From the NCBI RefSeq assembly GCF_018139145.2, contig NC_059475.1, positions 19,782,937 to 19,846,936 on the forward strand: a stretch of 64,000 nt of DNA, read 5' to 3'. The position numbers and the translations under genes are program-made. The notes under the pieces are model-generated. The model saw nothing but the letters and a program-made list of their open reading frames with translations. It did no database searches and was not told the DNA's origin. Shown piece by piece: positions 35,099-46,914 of this stretch. How positions within the stretch are numbered: the stretch's first letter is position 1; every line of letters begins with the position of its first letter. The stretch is from Gymnogyps californianus. Its lineage: Eukaryota > Chordata > Aves > Accipitriformes > Cathartidae.

Positions 35099-38000
35099 CT
35101 GAAAAAAGAAGAACCAAGACGATACCGTAAGTATGATCTGTCACGGACTTCTGCTCGTTCTGACTTCTGCCTCCTGGAGCTGGACATTCAGTGCATTTCG
35201 ATTACACCATCAGAGGCTTGAAATTTTAAAGAAATACAGTATTTCGTCAGCTTCACCCAAATAGACCCTTTCCCCCACTCTTTTATCATGTTTAACTATG
35301 GTCTTGTATGTAGCTAATGTTGATAGAAGAAGCAAAGGCACCTATTTTGCAGGAGCTGAAACAGGACAACCCCAGCCAAGTACTGAGGTTAAGAGTTCAT
35401 GTGACTGAGCAGGATTATAACAAGCATTTGCAGCTTGTTGTCAGGAAAAAAATTATTTAAGATACAGATACAGCACCCAGGAGATGAAGATGCTGGGATC
35501 TCTCCAGCACACTACTTGTGAAATCATGATTGAAGTTAATGAGGCAAATTTCTCTCTAAGCCGTTAATTACTGATCACCTTTAAAAGTCTTGTCAGTCAG
35601 TAAAAGATATATTTCCTCCTCTTCTCTCTTTGGTGCAGTTCCTTAATATCATCATCTGATGCTGCTAAATAGTGGTCCTTTAAGTGTCTACATATGACGA
35701 CACAGTGTACAGTGACTATGTTAGTGCTAAATCAGAAAGGTTGTTCAACTTTGGTAGCGGGATGAAAGGTATAGGAAATGTACATAACAGTACAGGGAAT
35801 GGCTCTGTGACCATCTTCCCCCTCTGGGAACTGGTATAGTCCTGTGATACAAAATAAGCTAAGACTTATTACCAGATAGATGTATACACCATCTGTCACT
35901 CTATGCTAACTCAAAAGTATGAATTTGTTGGTATTTAGACACTTTACCACTAATGAGTAAATTAAGATGACATTGGGCTGCAGAACTATTGGCAGTACTT
36001 CACACTTTTTCAAGGCTATGCCAGCCACCTACTTAGCCCCAAAATGACTTGCCAAGATCTTATTTTTTAAATGTGATTTTATATAAGCCTGTACAGTATT
36101 TTTCGCATCACTATAGAGACCATTCCTCTTGTTTCTGATGATAGACTTATAATCATGCAGATGTCTGCATCACCAGGCCCAAGGACCTAATTCAGATCCT
36201 GATGTTTACACTGGCCTGAGGGAGAGTTTTCCCTATATATATAATAGTTGTAGAGTCTCTATGGGCACAGAGGGCTGAATGTTCAGGTCTTGTTGCACAC
36301 ACAAGTTCTGCCATTCAAGACCAACAGAGGGCAGAGGTGTCACGCGTTGCCTTGCGCACCATATCATGCTTCAAGCACTCGCAGAAAGTAGTCCGCAATA
36401 GAGACGTTTCAGTGCTCACAGGACTGTTTTTCTTCTGCCAAGCAAAAGTCAGAAGTCTTTCCCGGACTAACATCTATCCCCCCAAGGTTCTGCTCAGAAT
36501 TCTGATTTGGTCCGTGGCAGGAATCAATCCTTAGCTTGCAACTGTTTGATTTGTGAGTTTACAGGCTTCATTTCCTACAAACTGACTTGAAAGTAAAAAA
36601 GTTTGTGACTTTCTTTTTTTCCTCTATGTTCCTGCACACAAGACAGGAGCTCCATGCGTAACAGGTCCCAAAAGCGGACAGGAGCGGCATGGAACACATG
36701 GCATGCATTTCAGGAAAGCTGGTTTATCTGGAAATCTAACAAGAAGGTCTTGCAGACTGTCATCATTAGAGTCAGGAGGCAGCTCTTTGAAAGACAGTGA
36801 GAAGTGACAGCGTGTAAATAGCAAGCCTTGAAAATGTCCATCTTCTGTGATGTGGAGAGTGCAACAGTAAGGGCCGAGACATTTGAGTGATGGTCTGGCC
36901 AAACACAAGTGACAGAAGGTTGCATAAATCGGGACTAGACCTCTTCTCCCCATACTATTGCATGGCTGAGGGTATCAAAGTCTGACAGACTAAGGAGATG
37001 AAGATGAAGAACAGGTTTTGTAGTTAAGGACTCACTAACAGGTTGAGGACAGCTGTTCCTATGGAGCCTGTGAAGCAGAAGGTGGCTAGGCCATGATCTA
37101 GGATTGGGACTCCAGGAGTAAAACTTCCTGGTAAGCCAGAAGGTGGAAATAGGAGAGGATGCAGTTGCAAAGACAAGCTGCAGTTGGACACACATTGCCT
37201 GCCTACGCAGATCCTTTGTGCTCTGTGTATTGTACAAGAGCAGAGGATTAAATATTGATGCATGCCTGCCACTGCTGGCAGAGAAGGCAGTCCCAGCAAT
37301 GGAAGAAAGGGGTAAGAAAAGATCAAGGGTAAAAAAGAATGAAGTAGCGTGAGGATCAATAGTCTTGGGACTGGAAGAAATAATATCTGGAACTATAACT
37401 GCAAGAGATGTCATGTCTTTGGAAGATGAAAGATGAGTGATGGAATTAAGCAGTGGATGATGCACAATCCTAAAGGAGAGGAGGTGATGAACACAGAAGA
37501 GAACACTAGATGAACACTAACACCACAGAGACTAGAGGGCGCGCGAGCAAGTGAGCGAGCAGTGTTCAATGAAGACGAAGGCCAGTGAACAGCATCTCTA
37601 GGGAGCGGAGGCACTGACCCACAGCAGTAGGTCAAAAAGGCAAGAACAAGGAAACAAGCAGCAGTGGGACTGAATGGGTCACCAGTATAGACTCAGCAAA
37701 GGGGTCCAGCTAGAAGCCAAAAAGACAGATAAGCTGAGAGCTCAGTAAATTCAGAGACTTCGTTATGGAGGCCCAAGTAGAGAAGAGAGAGTGTGGGAGT
37801 GATTTTGGATCATGTGACAAGCAACTGATTTATCCTGTGTGCATGAAGCTGAACAATAAGTAGCCATATTGTTGAGGGAGATGAGGGACTACTAGAAGAA
37901 AGGGGAATATTGAGGACAAAGAGCAAAATAAGAGGATTTTTTAGAGTCCTCTTAGATTTGAGAGCAATGTTCTCTTTTTAAAATTTACAAGGTTTCTGAG

Positions 38001-41000
38001 CAAGGATAGTTGGAGACAGTCCTACACTTGGAGGATGGAGAAAGCTCAGGTCACATGAAGGATGATTTCTGTCACCAGCAGTTTGTTGTAGCTACTTATA
38101 CCAGACTTCATGTTCTTCCACAAAGGCTGATGTTCTGCCAATGCCAGAAAGTTAAACTGCCTGACTGTCATGAAGCAGTTGCAGACTCGATTCTTGCTAC
38201 AACCACAGTAATTTTTTGGTCACATATTTATAGTCCTGTCTTGTTCTCTTCACTAGTTAAGTGATAAAATTGGACAAGGTTGCCTAATTGATTAGTTCTG
38301 TTCCTAGTTTCAACAGGGAACAATACACATGTTTTTTAGAAACAATTTACAAACTAGTAGTGCTTATTTTGGGGTACCCAGACTCACACACTTTAAAAGG
38401 GTGTAATCTGTTAAAAATGTCAGCTACTGTCTTGAATAGCAGTAACTTTAAGACACCTTGACTTGGACACCTCAGGTCACAGATTCTAGGGCTTGCAGCT
38501 GTGAAGGAGCATGCATGATTAGATGCAATTGCACCTGCCCACATGAACAAATGCGGGTACTTACGGCATAAGGTGACAATCGGGTAGTAGTTCTGGGGAC
38601 ACTCGTACAGTGTTTGGCAGAGTTGCTCAAACAAGCAAAAGCTTGTCAAATGCCTCTGAGTATCTAAGCTCCTGCTGCTGAACATTTCCAGGAATACTGA
38701 CAATATGCTGCTGTTTGTTTCACGTTTCATGTGGGAGGCTCTGTCTCCTGAGATATCAAAACACATTTTCCCCTCCTTTGTTCAAGAGACATAAATCACT
38801 CCCCTATTGATTACCCGTGGGGTTCTGAAGCGGCTCATCAGTTCCCAAGAGCTCAGGACATGCACGGGCTGCTCAACACAACGATGCAGTCAAAGGTCGT
38901 GCTGCTGAGGAGTGCTTTTCCCAGCCAAGCAGCACCGAACAGCACTGAGGTCTCTGTGCTGTATTTATGGAATGCAACACTGCTTGCAAATAGCTTAATT
39001 TTTGTGTTAACAAGTAATTGCTGCTCTAGCATGGGGTGTCTAGGGCTGGTAATTAATGTTAAACACAAAGTTTCTATCTTAGTGCAATAGAAATGTTAAG
39101 GAGTTGGATTCTTGTATGTATTTTACAGGCAATCCCAGTATTGAAGGCTAAGTAGGCCTTATTTTCTTTGCCAAATTCCTGCAAAATCAGCCAGGCTGGG
39201 ATAGGGTTTATGAAAATAAACAGACACCCAATCCTTGTTGCAGACAGGTTTTAGCAATTCCTGGTTTTCTGGTTTTGTGAATGTGACAGAGAACTAGGGA
39301 CAGGGTAGGGTGCCTTTTATACGCCTTTTTCCTCCATCACTGTAAAAAGTGGTGAATAAGATAGTTTTATTCTAAAATCATGTTTAATGGGTGGTTAGGA
39401 TTACTTCAGCAGTAATCCTAAAGTATGGTTTGAACAGAGAATCAATGACTGGGGTAGAGGGAGATGGGTCAAATTTTGTCCTCAGTTACAGTGGTCTAAA
39501 TAGACATAAAAGGCATGAATTTGCTCACTTTAGTGAAGCTAATGCGTTTTCTGCATGCCTCTCGAATTACTGCCTGGTTAGTTAAAAGGAGAAGTGTTCA
39601 AATATTGATCACAGAGATATTGGGGATGAAGCAACATTTTAAAAATTAATGCCTATTTCTCATTTCCTAATGATCTCCACCTGTAACTTTAACCAGTCCT
39701 GGTTGGTAAGGAGTGTAATGCAGTTCAGGGTAACTTACATGCTAAACTATTAGAATTTTAGTCATGTTTCAAATCACTTTGTAAGCTTTCATAGTCTTCA
39801 GTCACAACACACAAAAGTCACCTGCTTGTGTTTCTGATCCTTTTAAGGTTTGAAACGCTACTGAGAAAGGCTGCGATTTTGGTTAGCTGAAGGTATTAAA
39901 AAGAAATCAATAAAATGTTCTAATTTGAAACAGCTCCCTGACCTAGAGGCTTAATACGACTGCAAAACGAGTCTAGTGTTTTTCCTCTAACATGCGTTGC
40001 ATGTATGCAGCTCAACCCAACTCCTTTATCAGTAATCTGACCAGATCAGTCATGGACCAAAACTGCAACTTCCTCCTTAAAGACAGACTCTGTTTTTCCC
40101 TTGTTCCCAGTTACTTAGGAACTGTATGCTTCTGTTAAAAAGAGGAAAACCATTTCTCAAGGCACAAAGGCTTCAGAGAAGAAAGCCCCCAAAAAAGGTG
40201 CTCAGGCCTTTCACACTTGAGGAAGAAATACAGTAATCACCACTCACAGGTCACTCTGTGTGTACTGGGTTTCCATACTCCCAGTCAAAACTCCCCTCTG
40301 ATTTGTGATCAGCCAGTCCCACAGAAATCAAATGCCATCTAAATGTGGTTCTGTTTCTGGAAAAACTTTTTTTCCCCTTCTTTAAGCAAAAGTTGCCATA
40401 CAGAGTCATACTTAGTGAAGTCAGCGTGGAGATGGTGTCTATCTAAGCTAATAGTAGGAGAAATGAAGAACTATGCCAGAGCTTAGACCCTCAGTGTCTG
40501 AGCCTACTACTTTAACCACGGTGCCATCCTTCTGCTCGAGCTCTGAAAAACACTTTTGCAAAGAAAGGAGTGTGAATGGAGAGAGGACAAGGGAGAAGGA
40601 CTCATGATTTCTCTTACTGTCATGTTTTTTACATGTCCTGCTTTTTTCTGAGGCTGCTGTTTTCCATCCATGTACAGACATGGCCCATAGCTCAACCAAT
40701 GACTGATGTCTGCTGGCCCCATTAGAAAAGTCAGTGCTGAGACATCCTATATGGCAATGTGGTTAGCTCTAATGTAGGGCTTTTTTGAGAGCTGTCTCTT
40801 AGGAGCCAACATGCAAACAGCAAGCCTGGGCTGGGACTTCCCTTTCAGAAAGTCCCCTGTATTGCCCTAATCCTCCTATCAGTGATTACACTCTACTGAT
40901 TAGGGATGTAAGGGATAACGATTATTACTGAACACAAAAAATAATACTTGGCATTTACATAGCGCTATTCAACATAATTAACTATGCTGGGATTGCCTTT

Positions 41001-43500
41001 GCTGCACCACTGCAATAGTCTATTCCTAAGTAGTTTGAAAGATACATGTGAAAACCAATTATGCAGAGAGGTAAAAATGGATCTGTGGGAGCTCCTTACT
41101 TTTCTCCTCAGTGCCCAGCATGGGGAGCACGGAGACTTTAACACTGTGGTACTGTCAAGACAGTGCATGGTAATTTCATAGTTGCAATGTTAGAAAAGAG
41201 AGTGATGTAACATGACTGTACATGGCTTGCGAGATGGCACTTTCCTATTATCTTTTGGGCTCCTAAGACCAGCTAACGTTAGTTTCACCTGAAACTTACA
41301 ATACACTCTTTAAACTGTAATAGGTTTCAAGGCCAAAGGAATCATTAAGACAATCGAGCATGATCTGTAGCACTACAGAGACCACAGACTATTGAGTCCT
41401 GCCTCAAACTCAAGCTTGTCACTGAACAAGACCATTTCTTTTAGACAAAAAACCGTGTTTTGACTTCAGAGAAAAAGAATCCACCATCCTGCTGTACAAT
41501 GGCATCCTACCATCAGATATCTGTATCTTGGGTTTTTAGCTCTTGGATCAATTACAGAGCCCTTTTCTTTCAAAACCCTTTTCCCTTCCTGCTCTAAGGA
41601 CTGCAATCACATCACTACTTCATCTTTTCCTGGTTTAAAAGTTTCTCACCATAATTTAAATTTCCAAAATTCTCATTATTCTTTTACATCTTTTCTGAAT
41701 CCAATCCAACTTGTGAACATCTTGAAAAAATGTGACTAGGTGAACTAGACATAGTATATATTATTACATCTATTTTACAGAAAGGGGAGCAGAAGCATGG
41801 GGTTTATATCCCATAAGTCCTCCAAATAATGCTTTTCCTCCCACCTTTGCTATATGTTTTTAACAGTTCTTGGGGTGTCACTGAAACCAGATTAATATTT
41901 ACTGCAAACATATTAATATTAGTAATTTTTACTACAATTTTACTAAGCAGAGTTAAGTTAGTATAAAAAAGTAAAACTTGTAATACTATTTGATATAAGC
42001 AATGATGTTAAAAATTTTACCTATATTTCATATGGCTTACTCTTGGGCTAGCACCACAAAACGCATTTCTCTTGTCAGTAATGGATGCCTTCTCATATTT
42101 GATCACAGTATTGGAAGAGAAAAATATTAACAATATTGCAAGATGCTGCGGCCTTTTAAAGGTAACTGAAAGAACCTTCCATGTGCAGGACTGGAAAGCT
42201 TATTAGCTTGTTTGCTGGACCTCAGGTGTTTGTCTTTCACACACAGTACTGTTGCTGTCAATCTACTGCACTCAATACAGACAGCTCCTGCAGCCCCAAA
42301 GATGCATATGGAGTCTGGCCAGCCAGTTCTTTTGTTCTGTTAGTGACCCTAAATTTTTAATTTCTCAGACCTTTTCTTAGCAGCCTGCTGCTCCTGTTAT
42401 CTTGTATCATACAGAAGAGTATATGTGAATCTTGACACTACCAGACAGAAAGATATTCAGGATTTCAGCCCAAATGGCAATAGAGGAAGTAAAGGGTAAA
42501 TGAGCAGATTTATCATATCAGAATGTGGTAGGTAGCCCACCCATCATTTCGAATAGTTCATATAACCTTGGAAGCATTGGGAGAGGTTATCATCTTTGGA
42601 CGATTGAAGACATCAGAGGCAAGACTAAAGCCCTGGCTGTCTGTACCACGCTAGCACCTCTGGAGGAGAACTTGAGAAAGCTATGCAAGATTTTTTGAGT
42701 GAAGCCAAGGTAGTACAAGTGCTTCTTCCTAAAGCAGTAGAAAAGTTGGAGCACTTTTCCTCGTTCAAGAAGCAGAGAAAATCAAATCAGAAAGATCACC
42801 CCCATGAGAGCTGATTGAACTGAATATGAAAAGAGAAGGACAGAGCTAATAAACCTGAACTGTCAGTGATGGTGTTTCCTCAGCAAGCCAGACAAGGAGA
42901 AAAGGAGGAAGCCAGCCATAGTGTTCGCCAGTCCTTATGAGACAAACACTGGCAGAGTGCTGTCAGAGAATCAAGTATGCAACAGCGGTGGCAACATAGC
43001 AAAAAGCATTCCCAGCCCATCTGTGATGGAGGATGATTGAATTCTGCTGGGAAAAACATATCGACTGTAGGAGGAGGTTGTAAACACCATGGCCGGTTTC
43101 CATTTTGACTACAGTAGTGGAAACCAACAATAGCAACGAAAGGAGACAGAGCTGTTGCTCTTGCTTCCAACATAAGCTGTCCCTTTGACTTTAAAGAGAA
43201 GGTACTACTTGTTTCCTGTCTGACCATCTCCTTCACTCTCCACACAGCACAGAACTGTATGATACTTACGTGTCAACACAATATAAATTTTTAAAAGAAA
43301 TAAGCTATCCTGGTCAAAGGAAAAATAAACAAAAATTACCATTTGTTACAAAAAGCAGAGAGTTTAGTTGCTAATGTGCTGACTGGGTGGGAGGAAGAGA
43401 TTGACTTGGGATCTGGAGGTTTAATTAGGTTCACACCCAGAACATGCTGTTAGAGAACCCCAAGGGTAAAGAGGAAGAAAAAAAAAAAGCTCAGACTTAC
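35099..43500 (-). other. TSPAN4 intron
   Basis: This 8402-base intron has a gtaagt donor (complement, 43495-43500). It contains a + strand purine-rich block at about 36950-37960, whose complement is open for 176 codons (36935-37465), and open frames of 139 (38347-38766, -) and 121 codons (42880-43245, -). None shows a family motif, and none sits between good splice sites that would continue the TSPAN4 frame. No named repeat was recognised. Confidence 0.7.
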
Positions 43501-43602
43501 ATCTGTTTGAATGATGCTCCATGCATTAGTTAAGCCAATATTTCCATCTGTCCCATACAAATGAAGCCCTTTCTTCAGATCCCGCTGAGCATACTTGTCA
43601 AT
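43501..43602 (-). CDS. TSPAN4: TSPAN4 coding exon: start of large extracellular loop
   Basis: This 102-base exon (34 residues, phase 0) reads IDKYAQRDLKKGLHLYGTDG then NIGLTNAWSIIQTD on the - strand. It matches human TSPAN4 IDRYAQQDLKKGLHLYGTQG and NVGLTNAWSIIQTD with only conservative changes. It forms the first helices of the large extracellular loop, just after membrane helix 3. The acceptor is the complement of 43603-43604 (AG); the donor is gtaagt. The preceding exon, which should end in a YTDK-like motif, was looked for to the right and not found. Confidence 0.95.
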
Positions 43603-46102
43603 CTAAAACCAACAACAAAAGATAAAAAATTCAAAATTTGCTGAGTACCACATTTCAGAATTAAAGTGCACGGAGCACGGAGATGTTGGACAACAGTCCT
43701 ATACTGAAATGAATAAAAAGTTAACCAACATTTCCTAAAGCCTTTCTCCATCCAGTGGAACTGGTATCTATTACAGGTATCTGTATTTTGTAAAGAACAT
43801 GAGGAGTTCCTGTTCTGAGTTAATGTTCATGTTTTCCATCACAGACCTCCAGAACATCTTTTCCCTTCCCACTTAACCACCAAAGTACTATAGAGAGACT
43901 GGATTCAGTTTAATCACTCATTTTTTGCAAATGAGGCCTATATATGAAAACATTCATCTACCCACAGCACTTCCTTTTAGCTTAATATCTTTAATTGTGA
44001 CCAAGTACCCCTCAGCATCTTCCATATGCTTCCCGGGAGATCAACAGCGGCATTAACATTGTACTGATGCTCTGAATTGTGTTCATTGCATCGGCCAGTG
44101 TAACCCCACTTCTTACAGCAGGATGGACATAGTTATATTGAAGCAGCAGGGAATGAGCTATCCAAAATTCAGGACAGACAGGATTGAAGAATTTAGTTAC
44201 TAAATGGAGCTGCTCTTAAATAAATGCATTTTTGTTGATTTAATGGAAGTACAAAGTTCTGCTTTAGAGGCTTTTGCAATTGAAGATAGTGCTTTCTTGT
44301 TGAGAGTCTCTGCTGGTAAAGCAGGCTATTGTTGGATCCACTGGTCACCACCAGGTAGTATCCAAAATGATTGCAAGTGCCTCCCTCCCAGCCTAACCAT
44401 ACATACACATTTCTACAGAACTAAGCCAACACAAAAAAGGAAGTAAATAATAAATGGATATTCACAGTTTATCCTGATTTTTCTGTTGTAAATGAAAAGC
44501 ACTGAATAGTGCTGCTCAAATACGCCCGTACATTCCCCCCTCCCCTGGGTGCTTGTCAATGCTAGTGGTCTGTTCAACATGAGAGGTATAGCAAGAAGAG
44601 TGAGCAGACCTGTCCCATTTTCTTCTCCATCAATCTGCTATCAATCTGACTGCAAAATACAGTGCCACTCTGAGATCTTTCTGCTGCAACAGTCAAAAAG
44701 AAAACCAAAATTAAATTCACAACTTGCTTCATGGGGACAGTCTAAGTTAATACATACTCTGTTCAACAACTCTGGACAACAGCCAGACATGGTGTATTCT
44801 CTAGTGATTGCCCCTCTGACACTAGTTATTCCAGCTGAGGGGGGTCTAAAATGAAGTAACCAATGCTAATTTTGAGTTAACAGAGGGAACAAAGGTATTC
44901 TGCTTCTACCATACCCTTGAATTTTCCTTCTGCTTTGTTCAGTTAGAATTGTTTTCATTTGCTCCTGGGAAAAAAAGTGGATGCAAAGCATTTTCCACAG
45001 TGTAAAAGAGGAATTTTCAATCCATTACGTCATAATTATTGTGCGGTAAATCTAAAGTTACTCAACAATATGACTCCACGAAAAACTATGACCTCAAAAG
45101 TTCATCAGGTCCAAGAAATCTCTGCTGTATGTGCAAAGGGTTGTGCTTAGTCTCTCCAGTTCTTTTGTTTCCTTCCCAAAAGTTTACCACCGTCAAGCTG
45201 AGCCACTAATAAAATAGTTTTGGGACAGTACAGGAAAGATGTACAACTTAATCTCAGCACCTTATCTATCATGCAAGCACTTTCTCGTGGATGACTGTCT
45301 TGAACAGTAGGTGCTGTGCTCCCACTGTAATTATCATGTAAGCTGCTTTTGAGTTTACGCAGAGATTATTCATAGTCACTGGTACGTTAATTAGAAGAGA
45401 AAACCAAAGCTGAAAGCTATCATTAAATTTGGAATTAGTTGAGAAAATTACAGGCAATAAATGATAAACTTATATGTGTGTGGGATTCCTAGCATTTATT
45501 TAAGAATTAGATTGAACTGGGTTTCAGTTCTTCACTTTCCTTCAGCTCCCTGTGTCTCAACCAGACCTGCTGTGGTCTCAAGCAGAGCCATCAATTAGGA
45601 TGGAAGGGCATGGTTGTGTTGCTAGTCTGAGAGAGGCTTTGAAATGTAGTTAAGTGTCCTACAGAGGTAGTGAGGTAAATTAATTGTTGAAAAACTAATT
45701 CAGAAAGGGACAGAGGTGAAGAGGAACAGCATAGCTGAGGGCAGGTGGGGACAGAAATCTAGTTAGTAGATCTGTTGCCTTGAAGATGAAAGAGAAAGGT
45801 CTATTTGGAATATTAATTTATCACACCTGAGAAAATCTGCCCTGTAAAATGAGAGAGCTATGCATCAACCTACAGTTCATATCACCACTAATCTGGAACA
45901 AGGGAGATAAGGTCAAATGAAACAGTGATGCTTATCTGAAGGGCAAATGCCGTGCTACTAAAAGGATGCAAAATGCAAAGTTTGCATTTCCTCACTCAAA
46001 TTTTGCTTTGCAAACCAATGCAGTGGCTCAGCATGATAATCCCTTTTACCAGGTCTCACAGGCTGGCCTTGTTAATGCAATCTTCATGTCCTGTTTGAGA
46101 TC

Positions 46103-46140
46103 ATTAATAATAATAATAACTTAATAATAATTTAATAACT
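46103..46140. repeat. (AAT)n microsatellite, interrupted
   Basis: This is a run of AAT/ATA units with CTT interruptions. A similar shorter (AAT)n with an A run lies at about 25558-25579. Confidence 0.75.
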
Positions 46141-46480
46141 TACAATCAACATTTATAAAGTACTTCAAGATCAGGAACAACATTTTGCTAGTCCACGTGT
46201 GCGTTAACATGGTCTCAAGAGATTGCCTCACCAAGCATTAGTGCTCTTCCTTTTACCTGGAGAAGATGCACTAGCAAGCAATTCACTGAGTCAAAATGAA
46301 AGCAAGTCCTCTCTTCCTCATAAAATTAACTGCTTTTCCCTGCACAAAGAGCACCAGACCTTAATACTGGGAACACAACTGGCAATAGATTTCCATATTT
46401 CAGAAACTGAGTAAACAGCAGAACATTACTCAAGAAAACAGGTACTATGTGACCAGTTCTCTCACTGGTATTTCAAAAAG

Positions 46481-46510
46481 CCTCAACATCAAGTCCCTCA
46501 ACATCAAGTC
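46481..46510. repeat. 15-bp perfect tandem duplication
   Basis: CCTCAACATCAAGTC occurs twice head to tail with no mismatch (46481-46495 and 46496-46510), which suggests a recent slippage event. Confidence 0.85.
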
Positions 46511-46775
46511 ATGCACATTGTATGACCCATTATTATTTGTTGTTTTAAAAAGAAAGTGCCTGTTTGAATCTTGCTTGGAAGAGGATATAAGCTTTTTATA
46601 TCCCCATGCCACGTGTGTGTCTCATTTCCTTCTCTCTCTCATCTCTATGCAGGTTGCAACTTTGAAAGAGGCATACACATGTTGTGAAACAGTATCTCCA
46701 GATTTCTTTACTTTTTTATTTCATGTCCACTGACATGGGAAGATATCTGGAGATCTCACACAGTTTTATACATAG

Positions 46776-46798
46776 ACACACACACACACACACACACA
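46776..46798. repeat. (CA)n microsatellite, about 11 units
   Basis: This is a pure alternating AC tract. On the - strand it is (TG)n. It is the longest pure dinucleotide tract I noticed in the window. Confidence 0.85.
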
Positions 46799-46868
46799 GA
46801 GCTTTATATTTATTAGAGTGATTGTAAATGTAGGATTTTACATAGTTATCCTTTACTAAAGTTTCCAA

Positions 46869-46914
46869 CTGATCTTCTAACCAAGTGTGCTCTGATCTTC
46901 TAACCAAGCGTGCT
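46869..46914. repeat. 23-bp tandem duplication, one mismatch
   Basis: Two adjacent 23-bp units (46869-46891 and 46892-46914) share CTGATCTTCTAACCAAG and differ only by T or C in the next base (tgtgct against cgtgct), as expected from one CpG decay. Confidence 0.85.

Noticed and set aside
36935..37465. 176-codon open frame on the - strand, the longest in the window
   Set aside because: The block is purine-rich on the + strand, which lowers stop-codon frequency on the complement. The protein is low-complexity in S, L, P and H, with no domain I recognise.
38347..38766. 139-codon open frame on the - strand inside a TSPAN4 intron
   Set aside because: It has no family resemblance, no matching acceptor and donor in frame, and the TSPAN4 protein is complete without it.
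42880..43245. 121-codon cysteine-rich open frame on the - strand just downstream of a TSPAN4 exon
   Set aside because: I checked it as a possible alternative loop exon. It lacks the CCG and PxSC motifs, and the flanking exons join perfectly without it.
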